The notes: generated from the sequence alone by a model not told the origin. A stretch of DNA of 64,000 nucleotides from Cupriavidus yeoncheonensis (GCF_905397275.1 NZ_CAJPUY010000012.1:177725-241724); one strand, 5' to 3'. Counted from the first letter of the stretch, positions 8,313 through 18,179 are shown. Program-made: numbers and translations.

Positions 8313-8882
8313 TCAGTGCCCCTGCTTCCGGTACGTACCGATCAGCTCGGCCTGCGCCAGGATATGGCCTCGCATGGCACGTTCCAGCGCCGCCTTGTCG
8401 GGCATGCCAAGGTCCGGCAACGCCACGTCGAGCGCATACAGCTTGAGGAAGTAGCGATGGCGCCCGGTTGGCGGGCAAGGACCGCCATAGCCGGTCCGGT
8501 GCCAGTCGTTGAGCCCTTCGCGCGTGCCCGATGGCAGGTCTTCACGCCGCAAGCCCTGCGCCAGTTCGCTTGCCTGCGGCGGCAGGTTGTACATGACCCA
8601 GTGCACCCAGGTGTGGCCTCCGGGCGCGTCCGGATCGTCGACGATCAGCGCCAGGCTCGCCGTACCCGCGGGCACGCCGGACCACGCGAGCGGCGGCGAA
8701 GCGTCCGCCCCCTCGCAGGTGTAGCGGACCGGGATGTCGCCGCCTTGGGCGAACGCGGCGGATGTCAGGGCAAGCGGCATATGCGGCCTCGTCTGTGCCT
8801 GCGACGCAAGGGCCAGCACCGCTGCGCCGGCCAGCAGCCAGCGCGGCATGCGAAAGAAGAGCCGGGTCATGGGATGGGCCAT
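8313..8882 (-). CDS. YbhB/YbcL family (PEBP-like) exported protein
   Basis: 189-residue protein with an N-terminal signal segment (WLLAGAAVLALASQAQT) followed by the phosphatidylethanolamine-binding-protein fold. Diagnostic blocks are IPVRYTCEGADASPPLAW, LIVDDPDAP, WVHWVMYNLP, GYGGPCPP and HRYFLKLYALD. Family members bind small anionic ligands in a conserved pocket; the role in bacteria is poorly known. The start at 8882 leaves a short leader before the signal segment. It precedes the bactofilin-like gene by 21 bp on the same strand. Confidence 0.85.
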   Translation of the reverse strand: MAHPMTRLFFRMPRWLLAGAAVLALASQAQTRPHMPLALTSAAFAQGGDIPVRYTCEGADASPPLAWSGVPAGTASLALIVDDPDAPGGHTWVHWVMYNLPPQASELAQGLRREDLPSGTREGLNDWHRTGYGGPCPPTGRHRYFLKLYALDVALPDLGMPDKAALERAMRGHILAQAELIGTYRKQGH

Positions 8883-8979
8883 GTGATCCCGGCGGACTGC
8901 GGCCGGGCTGGCTGCCGTCGGGGATGATGGTTTCAACTTAGTGCGGATCACGCCGCGGCGCAAGCCGCGCGGCGCCCGA

Positions 8980-9537
8980 TCAGCGCGGGGCTTCGAGCCT
9001 TGCCTTGAGGCGCCTCACCGCTTCCGCCGATTCCGCCTCGATGCGCGGGCGCAGCACCAGGCGGTTCATCAGGACGAACAACAGGGTGGGCGACTGGTAG
9101 CTGAAATCCCGCGCGAAGCGCGTGCTTTCCTCGCTCGGCGTGAGCGAAGGCGTCAGTGCCGGGGTCAGCGTATAGGTCACGGTGCCGGCCTTGCGTCCCG
9201 CGATCTCGCCTTCGATCATCCATGTCCGGGGCGGATCGCTCTTCGTCACGGTCCAGACCACCACGCCGCTGCGCCCCGCCACCACGAAGGTCTCGGTCAC
9301 GCGCTCGCCGGGCCGCAGCGAGTGATCGGTGGCACCCGCCACGCCCAGCGACGACGGGTGCCATGCCGGCCAGTTGCCGGGCGTGGACACGTAGTCGAAC
9401 ACCGCGGCCGGCGGCCGGGCGATCACCACCTCATTGCGGATGCGCGTGGTGTCGGTCCAGGGCAGCGGCACGAACAAGGCCGCGGCGCCTGTGGCTGCTG
9501 CAATCAGAATCCAGAACAGCGTCTTGTGTCGGGGCAT
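8980..9537 (-). CDS. SRPBCC (START-like) family protein with N-terminal anchor
   Basis: 185 residues: one hydrophobic segment (about 6-24) followed by a SRPBCC/polyketide-cyclase-like lipid-binding fold. Blocks IRNEVVIARPPAAVFDYVS, NWPAWHPSS, GERVTETF and SGVVVWTVTKSDPPRTW are typical. The N-terminal segment suggests membrane anchoring with the domain facing the periplasm. Function unknown. The start MPRHKTLF is chosen because the hydrophobic segment begins there; longer readings add an unlikely arginine-rich extension. Confidence 0.75.
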   Translation of the reverse strand: MPRHKTLFWILIAAATGAAALFVPLPWTDTTRIRNEVVIARPPAAVFDYVSTPGNWPAWHPSSLGVAGATDHSLRPGERVTETFVVAGRSGVVVWTVTKSDPPRTWMIEGEIAGRKAGTVTYTLTPALTPSLTPSEESTRFARDFSYQSPTLLFVLMNRLVLRPRIEAESAEAVRRLKARLEAPR

Positions 9538-9641
9538 GGGGGCGGCTGGCCCGCGCCGGTTCGGGTGCGTGGCGCAATGCCTCCAGTGTAGTGAACCGTT
9601 GGCATCGCGCCACCCCCCGGCCTGCGGCACCTGCCGCGGCG

Positions 9642-11150
9642 CTAGGGCGCGGAAGCCAGCGAAGCTGCCGGCACGGTCGCCACCGCGTCCGGCACCGGCC
9701 CCCACCCTCCGCCCAGGCTGCGCACCAGCGCCACCGTCGCCGCGGCCCGCAACCCGGCCACGGCGTTGGCATCGCGTTGCGATTGCAGCACCGTCCGGTC
9801 AGCATCGATCACGGTCAGGTAGTCCACCGCGCCGGCGTCATAGCGGCTGCGCGAAGTGCGCTGGGCCCGCCTGGCCCCCCCCAGTGCGCCGTCGAGCGCC
9901 GTGGCTTGCTGGCTGAGCCAGCGCACATCGGCCAGGCTGTCCTCGACTTCGCGGAACGCCACCAGCACGGTCTGCCGGTAGCGCGCCACGCTTTCCTCGT
10001 GCCCGGCACGGGCGCCCGCCAGGTTCGAGCTGTTGCGGCCACCGTCGAACACGGTCTGCGCAATCGTCGAACCCACGAGCGGTCCGAGTGCCCACGTGCG
10101 CGACGACCACTTGAACAGGTTCGACAGGTCCGCAGATTCGAAGCCGAACAGCGCCGTCAGCGATATGCGCGGGAAAAACGCCGCCTTGGCGACGCCGATA
10201 CGGGCATTGGCCGCCGACATCTGCCGTTCCGCCGCCGCGATATCGGGACGGCGTTCGAGCAGCTCCGACGGCAGGCCCGCGGGCACTGCCACCGGTGCCG
10301 TGTCGAACGGTTTCGCGGCCAGGCCGAACTGCGACGGCGACACGCCGGTCAGCACGGCCAGCGCGTGCTCCTGGTTGGCACGGCGGCGCTCGATGCCCGC
10401 CAGGTCGGCGCGCGCGGTGCCAAGCTCGGCTTCGGCACGGGCCGGATCGAGGTCGGTTGTCTCGCCCGCTTCGTAGCGCTTGCGCAGCAGCGTCAAGGCA
10501 TCTTCACGCAGCTTGATCGTCGCGTTGAGCAACTCACGATCGCTGTCGAGCGTGCGCAGCGCGAAATACGCCTGCGCCGTATCGGCCTGCAGAGCGAGCT
10601 GCACCGAGCGGTACAGGTCCTCGGCGCCCTGCTCTTCGGCGCGCGCCGCGTTCACGCTGTTGGCCACGCGGCCGAACAGGTCCAGCTCGTAGCTGGCAAA
10701 CGCGCGCGCCTTGAGCACGGTCTGCGGTGCCACGCGCGTACCGTCCGGCAGGCCCTGCGACGCAGCCGAAGGCTGCGCACGGGTCGGGTCCAGGCCGACG
10801 CTCAGTTGCGGATACAGGTCCGCTTCCGTGGCGCCGGTGAACGCGCGTGCCTGCTTCAGGCGCGCCGCCGCGGCAGCCAGATCCTGGTTGTAGGTATTGG
10901 CCGCTTCGATCAGCCGGTCCAGTTCCGCATCGCCAAAGATCTTCCACCAATCGCCGCGATGCTGGCCTTCGGCCGGCGCCGCGGTCTTCCATTGCGCGCC
11001 TTCGGCGGCCGCGGCATCGGCCTCCTTGAAGGTCGCTGCGGTAGGCGTCTCGGGCACCTTGTAGGTCGGCGCCAGCGAGCAGCCCGCCAGCACCAGCGCT
11101 GCAGCCAGTGTTGCCAGTTTCGGCAGGTATTGCGTCATCACATTATTCAT
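9642..11150 (-). CDS. RND efflux outer-membrane factor lipoprotein (NodT/OprM type)
   Basis: 502-residue outer-membrane channel of a tripartite pump. The lipoprotein signal ends in LVLAGC (Cys at about residue 24), followed by SLAPTYKVPE. Two repeats of the TolC-type family are visible, with GDWWKIFGDAELDRLIEAA in the first and RRPDIAAAERQMSAANARIGVAKAAFFP starting the second. The ATG at 11150 follows GGTGATCGAT; an earlier ATG at 11165 would overlap the pump gene. It is the last gene of the operon with the permease (12 bp upstream) and adaptor. Confidence 0.92.
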   Translation of the reverse strand: MNNVMTQYLPKLATLAAALVLAGCSLAPTYKVPETPTAATFKEADAAAAEGAQWKTAAPAEGQHRGDWWKIFGDAELDRLIEAANTYNQDLAAAAARLKQARAFTGATEADLYPQLSVGLDPTRAQPSAASQGLPDGTRVAPQTVLKARAFASYELDLFGRVANSVNAARAEEQGAEDLYRSVQLALQADTAQAYFALRTLDSDRELLNATIKLREDALTLLRKRYEAGETTDLDPARAEAELGTARADLAGIERRRANQEHALAVLTGVSPSQFGLAAKPFDTAPVAVPAGLPSELLERRPDIAAAERQMSAANARIGVAKAAFFPRISLTALFGFESADLSNLFKWSSRTWALGPLVGSTIAQTVFDGGRNSSNLAGARAGHEESVARYRQTVLVAFREVEDSLADVRWLSQQATALDGALGGARRAQRTSRSRYDAGAVDYLTVIDADRTVLQSQRDANAVAGLRAAATVALVRSLGGGWGPVPDAVATVPAASLASAP

Positions 11151-11161
11151 ATCGATCACCA

Positions 11162-14100
11162 TCACTCTGCGGACGGCACGGCGTGCGAGGCCGATGCATC
11201 ATTTGCCAATGCCTCGCGGCGCTGCTTGCGCGTCGCCAGCAGGCGCAGCGCCACATAAAACACCGGCGTCAGGAACAGCCCGAAGAAGGTCACCCCGAGC
11301 ATGCCGGCGAACACGGCCACGCCCATCGCATGACGCATCTCCGCACCGGCGCCGGTCGACACCACCAGCGGCACCACACCCATGATGAACGCGAACGAGG
11401 TCATCAGGATCGGGCGCAGGCGCAGGCGGCTGGCTTCGATCGCGGCCTGCACCACAGTGCGGCCGTGGTGCTCCAGTTCGCGTGCGAACTCCACGATCAG
11501 GATCGCGTTCTTCGCCGACAACCCGACCAGCACAATGAAGCCGATCTGCGTGAAGATGTTGTTGTCCCCACGCGTGAGCCACACGCCCGTCATGGCGGCC
11601 AGCAGGCTCATCGGCACGATCAGGATCACGGCCAGCGGCAGCGTCAGGCTTTCGTACTGGGCAGCCAGCACCAGGAACACCAGCAGCACGCACAGCGGGA
11701 AGATCCACACGCCCGCATTGCCGGCCAGGATGTCCTGGTAGGTCAGCTCGGTCCACTCGAAGCTGATGCCCTTCGGCAGCGTTTCGGCGGCAATCCGCTC
11801 GGCGGCGGCCTGCGCCTGGCCCGACGAGAAGCCCGGCGCCGGGCCACCGTTCATGTCGGCCGCCGTAAAGCCGTTGTAGCGGCTCACGCTGTCAGGGCCG
11901 AAACTCTGCTTCACCTTCACCAGCGAAGACAGCGGCACCATCTCTCCGCTGGCGCTGCGCGCCTTGAGTTGCAGGATGTCCTCGGCATGCTGGCGGAACT
12001 GCGCATCGGCCTGCACCTTGACCTGGTACGTGCGGCCGAACTTGTTGAAGTCGTTCACGTAAGCCGAGCCAAGATAGGTCTGCAGCGTTTCGAACACGTC
12101 GGTCACGGGTACGCCGAGCTGCTTGGCCTTGGTACGGTCGAGCTGCACGTCGAGCTGCGGCACATTCACCTGGTAGTTGCTGAAGATGCCGGCGAGCTCG
12201 GGCGTGGCGCGTGCCTTGCCCATGAACGCATTGGTGGCGTCGAACAGCGCGTCATAGCCCAGCGCGGCGCGGTCCTCGATCATCATCTTGAAGCCGCCGA
12301 TCGTGCCCAGGCCCTGCACCGGCGGTGGCGGGAACACCGCGATAAACGCGTCCTGGATCGAACCGTACTGCTTGTTCAGGTCCGCGGCAATCGCACCGCC
12401 TGACAGCTCCTTGCTCTTGCGCTTCTCGAACGGGTCCAGCGTGACAAAGACGATGCCGGCGCTCGGGCTGTTGGTGAAGCCATTGATCGACAGGCCCGGG
12501 AACGCCACCGCCGATTCCACGCCCGGATGCTTGAGCGCGATCTCCGACATGCGGCGGATCACGTCCTCGGTCCGGTCGAGCGTCGCGCCGTCCGGCAGCT
12601 TGGCGAAGCTCACCAGGTACTGCTTGTCCTGCGCCGGCACGAAGCCCTTCGGCACCATCTGGAAGATGCCCCAGGTGGCCAGCAACATCACCGCGTAGAC
12701 GCCAAACACGGAGCCCTTGCGCCGGATCACGCCCTTGACGCCGCGGCCATAGCTGTCGGAGCTGCGGCCGAAGAAGCGGTTGAAGCGCGCGAAGAAGCCG
12801 CCGAACACCTTGTCCATGCCGCGCGTCAGCCAGTCCTTGGGCGCGTCATGCCCCCTCAGCAGCAGCGCGGACAGCGCCGGCGACAGCGTCAGCGAGTTGA
12901 AGGCCGAGATGATCGTCGAGATCGAGATCGTCAGCGCGAACTGCTTGTAGAACTGGCCGGTCAGGCCGGTCATGAAGGCCAGCGGCACGAACACGGCGAT
13001 CAGCGTCAGCGCGATCGCGATGATCGGGCCGCTGACTTCGCGCATGGCCTTGTAGGTCGCCTCTTTCGGCGACAGCCCTTCCTCGATGTTCCGCTCGACG
13101 TTCTCCACCACCACGATCGCGTCGTCCACCACGATGCCGATCGCCAGCACCAGCCCGAACAGGCTCAGCGCGTTGATCGAGAAGCCGAACGCATGCATCA
13201 GGCCGAACGTACCCACGATCGACACCGGCACCGCCAGCAGCGGAATGATCGATGCGCGCCAGGTCTGCAGGAACAGGATCACCACCAGCACCACGAGCGC
13301 AATGGCCTCGAACAGCGTATGGACCACCGCCTCGATGCTGTGGCGCACGAACTGCGTCGGGTCATAGACGATGCTGTAGTCCACGCCTTCCGGCATGTTC
13401 TGCTTCAGCTCGGCCATGGTCTTGCGCACATCGTTCGAGATCTGGATCGCGTTCGAACCCGGCGACTGGAAGATCGGCAACGCCACGGCGGACTTGTTGT
13501 CGAGCAGCGAACGCAGCGCGTATTCCGACGCACCGAGTTCGATGCGCGCAATGTCCTTCAGGTACGTGACCACACCGTCCGGAGAGGTCTTGACGATGAT
13601 GTCGCCAAACTCCTCCACGGTCTGCAGGCGGCCCTGCGCGTTCACCGACAGTTGCAGGTCGGTGCCGGGCAGCGTCGGCGACTGGCCGATCACGCCGGCC
13701 GCCACTTGCACGTTCTGCTCGCGAATGGCCTTGACCACGTCGGAGGCCGACAGGTTGCGCTCGGCAATCTTCTCCGGGTTCAGCCAGACGCGCATCGAGT
13801 AGTCGCCCGAGCCGAACATCTGCACCTGGCCAACGCCCTGGATCCGCGCCAGGCGGTCCTTCACGTTGATCAGCGCGTAGTTGCGCAGGTACGTCATGTC
13901 ATAGCGGTCGTTCGGCGAGACCAGGTGGACCACCATGGTCAGGTCGGGCGAACTCTTGACGGTGGTGATGCCAAGGCGGCGCACGTCCTCCGGCAGGCGC
14001 GGCTCGGCCTGCGACACGCGGTTCTGCACGAGCTGCTGCGCCTTGTCCGGGTCGGTGCCCAGCTTGAACGTCACCGTCAGCGTGAGCGAGCCGTCGCTGT

Positions 14101-14353
14101 TGGCCTGCGAGTTCATGTACAGCATGTCCTCGACGCCGTTGATCTGCTCTTCGAGCGGCGTGGCCACGGTCTCGGCGATCACCTTCGGGTTGGCGCCCGG
14201 GAACTGCGCGCGCACCACGACCGACGGCGGCACCACTTCCGGGTACTCGGAGATCGGCAGCTTGAACATCGAGATGGCGCCGATCAGGAAGATCAGCACC
14301 GACAACACGCCCGCGAAGATGGGGCGGTCGATAAAGAATTTCGAGAGATTCAT
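11162..14353 (-). CDS. mexF: RND multidrug efflux permease, MexF/BpeF type
   Basis: 1063-residue inner-membrane proton/drug antiporter of the hydrophobe/amphiphile efflux family. N-terminus NLSKFFIDRPIFAGVLSVL, the LPISEYPEVVPP stretch and the TM4 motif IGIVVDDAIVVVENVER with its paired Asp residues for proton relay are all present; length is normal. Resemblance is closest to MexF-like pumps, which expel chloramphenicol, quinolones and trimethoprim. The start at MNLSKF matches family starts. It lies between the adaptor (118 bp upstream) and the outer-membrane channel (12 bp downstream). The actual substrates here are unknown. Confidence 0.93.
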   Translation of the reverse strand: MNLSKFFIDRPIFAGVLSVLIFLIGAISMFKLPISEYPEVVPPSVVVRAQFPGANPKVIAETVATPLEEQINGVEDMLYMNSQANSDGSLTLTVTFKLGTDPDKAQQLVQNRVSQAEPRLPEDVRRLGITTVKSSPDLTMVVHLVSPNDRYDMTYLRNYALINVKDRLARIQGVGQVQMFGSGDYSMRVWLNPEKIAERNLSASDVVKAIREQNVQVAAGVIGQSPTLPGTDLQLSVNAQGRLQTVEEFGDIIVKTSPDGVVTYLKDIARIELGASEYALRSLLDNKSAVALPIFQSPGSNAIQISNDVRKTMAELKQNMPEGVDYSIVYDPTQFVRHSIEAVVHTLFEAIALVVLVVILFLQTWRASIIPLLAVPVSIVGTFGLMHAFGFSINALSLFGLVLAIGIVVDDAIVVVENVERNIEEGLSPKEATYKAMREVSGPIIAIALTLIAVFVPLAFMTGLTGQFYKQFALTISISTIISAFNSLTLSPALSALLLRGHDAPKDWLTRGMDKVFGGFFARFNRFFGRSSDSYGRGVKGVIRRKGSVFGVYAVMLLATWGIFQMVPKGFVPAQDKQYLVSFAKLPDGATLDRTEDVIRRMSEIALKHPGVESAVAFPGLSINGFTNSPSAGIVFVTLDPFEKRKSKELSGGAIAADLNKQYGSIQDAFIAVFPPPPVQGLGTIGGFKMMIEDRAALGYDALFDATNAFMGKARATPELAGIFSNYQVNVPQLDVQLDRTKAKQLGVPVTDVFETLQTYLGSAYVNDFNKFGRTYQVKVQADAQFRQHAEDILQLKARSASGEMVPLSSLVKVKQSFGPDSVSRYNGFTAADMNGGPAPGFSSGQAQAAAERIAAETLPKGISFEWTELTYQDILAGNAGVWIFPLCVLLVFLVLAAQYESLTLPLAVILIVPMSLLAAMTGVWLTRGDNNIFTQIGFIVLVGLSAKNAILIVEFARELEHHGRTVVQAAIEASRLRLRPILMTSFAFIMGVVPLVVSTGAGAEMRHAMGVAVFAGMLGVTFFGLFLTPVFYVALRLLATRKQRREALANDASASHAVPSAE

Positions 14354-14471
14354 CTTGGTTCTCGGCCTGTTTCTGGCAAGAAGCCCCCCTGGCGGCCCGC
14401 CGTGGCGGGCGCCATGCACATCAGGGGAAGCAAATGCGATTGACTGTCTGTGGCGGGGCTTCTGGGCCTGC

Positions 14472-15704
14472 TTAGCTCACCGGTTTGCCTTCCGCCTCGG
14501 CGGATGCCTGCTTGCGGTCAGGCGCGGCGGGCCGGGGCTCCAGCTCGCTGCGGTACGCCATCGACACCGGCTTGGGCGCCACCGTATCGCCCGGGCGCAC
14601 GCGCTGCAGGCCATTCACGACCACGCTCTCGCCCGGCTTCAGGCCCTTGCGGATCACGCGCAGCCCTTCGTAGGTCGGCCCGAGGTCCACCTCGCGATAG
14701 GTCAGCTTGTTGGCCTGGTCGAGCACCAGCACGAACTTCTTGCCCTGGTCGGTGCCGATGGCGCGGTCGTTGATCAGCACGGCATCGTGCGGCGCGCCGC
14801 CACCGAGCTTGACCTTCGCATACAGGCCCGGCAGCAGGCGGCCGTCCTCGTTGGCGAACACCGCGCGCACGCGGATGGTGCCGCTGCGCGTATCGAGCCG
14901 GTTGTCGACCGAATGGATCTTGCCCTCATGCGGATTGCCGTCCTCGTTGGCCAGGCCCAGGAACACCGGCAGGCCATCCTTGCCGCCGCCGGCGCCCGGC
15001 GCGGTGTAGCGCAGGTAGCTCTGCTCGTCCACTTCGAAGCTGGCGTAGACCGGCGAGACCGACACCACCGTGGTCAACGGCGGCGACGCGGCGCCCGCCG
15101 CGACGAGATTGCCAACCGTGATTTCCGCGCGCGATACCTTGCCCGAGACCGGGGCAACAATGCGTGTATAGCCAAGGTTCAGCTTCGCCACCTCCAGCGC
15201 CGCCTGCGCGCCGCGCACGTCGGCCGAGGTTTCGCTGGCCGCGTTGATGCGCTCGTCGAACTCGCGGCGCGAGATCGCGTTGTCGTCGAGCAGACGCTGG
15301 GCGCGGGCCTTTTCCGTCTGCGCGTGCGAAGCGCGTACCTGGGCCGCGGCCACCGCGGCTTCGGCGCGAGCGACCTCGGCGGCGTACGGACGCGGGTCGA
15401 TGGTGAAGAGCGGATCGCCCTTCCTGACGATCGAGCCTTCGCGGAAATGCACCGTTTCGATCGTGCCGGAGACGCGCGGACGGATCTCCACGCGGTCAAC
15501 CGCTTCAATGCGGCCGGAGAACTCATCCCATTCGGTGATGTTCTTGCCAACCACGCTGGCCACTTCGATGGTCGGGGCCGGCGGCGGCGTATTGGCATGC
15601 GCCTCGCCGCCATGCCACGGCCTCAGCATGGAGGTGGCAACGCCGGCGCCCAGCACGATCACGATGGCGATCGCGATCCATGTGCGTCGATTCTGGATAA
15701 TCAT
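14472..15704 (-). CDS. mexE: RND efflux periplasmic adaptor, MexE/BpeE type
   Basis: 410-residue membrane-fusion protein linking the pump to the outer-membrane channel. An N-terminal hydrophobic anchor (residues 9-27) is followed by EFSGRIEAVDRVEIRPRVSGTI, the lipoyl half-motifs (VRKGDPLFTIDPRPY and GYTRIVAPVSGKVSRA), an alpha-hairpin with the LLDDNAISRREFDER block, and the beta-barrel. There is no lipobox. It begins the three-gene efflux operon, 208 bp after the hydrolase-like gene on the same strand, a gap large enough for its own promoter. Confidence 0.92.
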   Translation of the reverse strand: MIIQNRRTWIAIAIVIVLGAGVATSMLRPWHGGEAHANTPPPAPTIEVASVVGKNITEWDEFSGRIEAVDRVEIRPRVSGTIETVHFREGSIVRKGDPLFTIDPRPYAAEVARAEAAVAAAQVRASHAQTEKARAQRLLDDNAISRREFDERINAASETSADVRGAQAALEVAKLNLGYTRIVAPVSGKVSRAEITVGNLVAAGAASPPLTTVVSVSPVYASFEVDEQSYLRYTAPGAGGGKDGLPVFLGLANEDGNPHEGKIHSVDNRLDTRSGTIRVRAVFANEDGRLLPGLYAKVKLGGGAPHDAVLINDRAIGTDQGKKFVLVLDQANKLTYREVDLGPTYEGLRVIRKGLKPGESVVVNGLQRVRPGDTVAPKPVSMAYRSELEPRPAAPDRKQASAEAEGKPVS

Positions 15705-15912
15705 TTTTCTTCACTCCTGTTGCGGGTTTTCTTCAACTGGGAAAGCAAAGGCGCGAACGCCGCCCACCGGGCCGCGAGGTGCGATCCGGAGCTTGTCGGA
15801 CAGATCAGCAAGACTGTTTGCCGGATGCCGCGCAGGCTGTCCTGGCGGCATCAGTACCGGCTGGCGGTTTTACCCGGAAGGCCTCAGCCGGCAGGCTCGT
15901 TCCGGGTCAACT

Positions 15913-16869
15913 TCAGGACCGGCTTTCGCGCCGCGTTGAGGTGTCGTCGGCTGCGGCCAGACATCGCCGCAGGAACCGCGCACCTTCGTCGACCCATGAC
16001 TGACATTCCTCATGGGACTCTTCTACCCCGTCGCCACAGGCGCCGGGCATGATCATGGCCTCGGCCGGCACTCCGGCCTTGGCAAGGCGCCCCGCGAAGG
16101 CTTCGCCTTCGGCACGCAGCGCATCGACCTCCGCCACCTGCACCAGCGTGCGTGGCAGCCCTGCCAGGCGCGAGGCCAGCGCCGGCGCGGCATACGGATG
16201 CACGCTGGCGGCCGGCGTCGGCAGGTATTCGCGATAGTTGCAGGCCAGCCGCTGCAGCGTTTCCAGCGGCACCTGCCCGCCGGCCGCGCCCGTGCATGAC
16301 GCGTGCTGCAGGCACGGGTCCGTCACCGGGCGGATCAGCCATTGCCCGCGCGGCTGCGCGGCGCAACGGTCGCGCAGCATCTGCGACAGCGCGATCGCCA
16401 GGTTGCCGCCGGCTTCCTCGCCGACCAGCGCGAAGCGGGTCTTGTCCACCTTCAGCCGGCGCGCGTGGCGCAGCACCCATTCCACGGTGCTGAACGCGTC
16501 TTCGGGCGCGGCAGGGAACGGATGATCGGGCGCGAGCGAATATGCTGGCGTCACGACCACCGCGGGCACCGATACCGCCAGCGACTGCACCAGCCGCCGC
16601 GTCTTTTCCAGCCCGCCATCCACGAACCCGCCCGCGTGCAGGTACACCAGCCAGGGCAGCAACGCACCGCCTTCGGCGGTCGGCGCCGGATATCCGGGCG
16701 GGTAGCAGACGCATACCGAGATCTCGCGCTCGCCGCTGGCTATCTGGTGTTCCACGACGCGCGCCTGCCCGTTTGCGTGGGCCGGCGGGGCGGCGGGTGA
16801 ACGTTGGCTGGGCGACTGAGGCATGGGCACCTTGGCGGGCGTGCTGAAATTCTTCGGCACGCCTATCAT
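15913..16869 (-). CDS. Alpha/beta-hydrolase-fold protein lacking catalytic residues
   Basis: 318-residue protein of the hormone-sensitive-lipase-like alpha/beta-hydrolase family. The oxyanion block appears as HAGGF (residues 78-82, normally HGGGF). The nucleophile elbow, normally GDSAGG, reads GEEAGG (150-155), placing Glu at the serine position. The acidic block VAEVDALRAEGEAF is kept, but the histidine block reads PGACGDGVEE, with no histidine where the family has HGF. It is thus probably not a serine hydrolase and may bind a ligand or partner instead. It lies between the efflux operon and a divergent LysR gene. Confidence 0.75.
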   Translation of the reverse strand: MIGVPKNFSTPAKVPMPQSPSQRSPAAPPAHANGQARVVEHQIASGEREISVCVCYPPGYPAPTAEGGALLPWLVYLHAGGFVDGGLEKTRRLVQSLAVSVPAVVVTPAYSLAPDHPFPAAPEDAFSTVEWVLRHARRLKVDKTRFALVGEEAGGNLAIALSQMLRDRCAAQPRGQWLIRPVTDPCLQHASCTGAAGGQVPLETLQRLACNYREYLPTPAASVHPYAAPALASRLAGLPRTLVQVAEVDALRAEGEAFAGRLAKAGVPAEAMIMPGACGDGVEESHEECQSWVDEGARFLRRCLAAADDTSTRRESRS

Positions 16870-17179
16870 GTGTTGCGATGGGATGGATTATGGTGATTGA
16901 CGCCGATGGGATAAAGCAAGAGATTGCCAACGCACTGTTCCGTGTTTGGAATAATCGGCCCGCCGAAACCCCACGCATGACAAGGTCTTGGGAAATGTGA
17001 TTCACTCCCGCTCTCGCGGTTGCGCACCCCCTGTCAGGCGCAGCCGGCCAGCGCCCAGTCCAGGGGCCGGGAAGCCAGGCACGGCCCCGACCAACCCATC
17101 CCCGGCGGCCCGCCCCCATACCGCCAGTCAGGTCGCCCCGTTCGGCGAGCAGTCAGGAAACATTCGTCGGAAGCACATC
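16870..17179. other. Divergent promoter region between hydrolase-like gene and LysR gene
   Basis: 310 bp without a supported gene. An imperfect inverted repeat, GCCAACGCAC with GTGTTTGGAA around 16926-16951, could be a LysR-type binding site serving both directions. The right third is very GC-rich and shows no clear signal apart from the GGAAG ribosome-binding site before 17180. Confidence 0.4.
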
Positions 17180-18121
17180 ATGGATCGTCTCGTCTCAATG
17201 CAGGCCTTCACCCGGGTGGTCGACATGGGCAGCTTCGCGCGTGCCGCCGATTCGCTCGACCTGCCCAAGGCCACCCTCACCCGCCTGATCCAGAACCTGG
17301 AAACCCATCTGGGCGTCAAGCTGCTGCACCGGACCACGCGGCGCATCAGCGTGACCAGCGACGGCGCGGCCTACTATGAGCGCTGCGTGCGCATCCTGGC
17401 CGATGTGGAAGAAGCCGAGCAGTCGCTGACACGCCATAACAAGTCGCCCAAGGGCACGCTGTCGGTCGACACCACCGCCGCGCTGGCCCGGATCGCGCTG
17501 ATCCCGAACCTGCAGGAGTTCTTCACGAGCTACCCGGAACTGAAGCTGGACCTGACCATCAACGGCAAGCCGATCGACATGCTGCAGGAAGGCGTCGACG
17601 TGGTGCTGCGTGTCGGCGCCGTGGACGAATCGATGGTGGCGCGTCGTGTCGGCCAGCTGAAGCTGGCGTTCTATGCGTCGCCGATCTACCTGAACCGCTA
17701 CGGCACCCCGCATGAACTCGCCGACCTGGCCCAGCACAAGGCCGTGAACCACCTGTCCAACCGCACCGGACGCGAGTGGCCATGGCAACTCGCGCGAGGC
17801 CGCGAACGCACCGAGATCCTGCTGCCCTCCGCCATCTCGACCAATGACGGCGAGATCTACGTCGAATGCGCGGTGGCCGGCCACGGGCTTGCCTGCCTGT
17901 CGCGCGTGATGGCGGAACCGTATGTGGCCAGCGGCCGGCTGGTGGAGGTCATGACCGACTGGCAGACCGAAGAACTGCCGATCTCCGCGATGTACCCGCA
18001 AAACCGCCACCTGTCGGCCAAGGTACGGGTCTTCGTCAACTGGGTCGCGGATATTTTCGGGCGGCATCCGCATTTTGGCGCCGCACCGCAGCAAGGCTCT
18101 GTCTCTCAACTAGCCGCATAA
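17180..18121 (+). CDS. LysR family transcriptional regulator
   Basis: 313-residue LysR-type regulator. The winged helix-turn-helix is at residues 1-60 (MQAFTRVVDMGSFARAAD, then KATLTRLIQNLE) and an effector-binding domain follows (KGTLSVDTTAALARIALIP; VDVVLRVGAVDESMVARRVG). It is closest in style to the CrgA/AaeR-like branch. The ATG follows GGAAGCACATC. It is divergent from the hydrolase-like gene and the efflux operon and so is the likely regulator of that locus, much as MexT controls mexEF-oprN in Pseudomonas; this link is inference from position. Confidence 0.9.
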   Translation: MDRLVSMQAFTRVVDMGSFARAADSLDLPKATLTRLIQNLETHLGVKLLHRTTRRISVTSDGAAYYERCVRILADVEEAEQSLTRHNKSPKGTLSVDTTAALARIALIPNLQEFFTSYPELKLDLTINGKPIDMLQEGVDVVLRVGAVDESMVARRVGQLKLAFYASPIYLNRYGTPHELADLAQHKAVNHLSNRTGREWPWQLARGRERTEILLPSAISTNDGEIYVECAVAGHGLACLSRVMAEPYVASGRLVEVMTDWQTEELPISAMYPQNRHLSAKVRVFVNWVADIFGRHPHFGAAPQQGSVSQLAA

Positions 18122-18173
18122 CACTGTCCGATCAAGTTGCTCAACCAGCGCCCCGTGCGTAAGCGTCGCATCC

Positions 18174-18179
18174 TATACT
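18174..18179 (+). promoter_or_regulatory. Extended -10 box of sodC, sigma-S-like
   Basis: CCTATACTG contains TATACT preceded by C, the pattern favoured by RpoS, 35 bp before the sodC ATG. No good -35 box lies at 16-18 bp. Growth-phase control of sodC by RpoS is known in enterobacteria; here it is inference. Confidence 0.45.

Noticed and set aside
12527..14443. A 638-codon open frame on the plus strand opposite the RND permease
   Set aside because: It is an antisense shadow of a clearly conserved pump gene; its translation is His/Arg/Gln-rich with no domain, as expected in GC-rich DNA.
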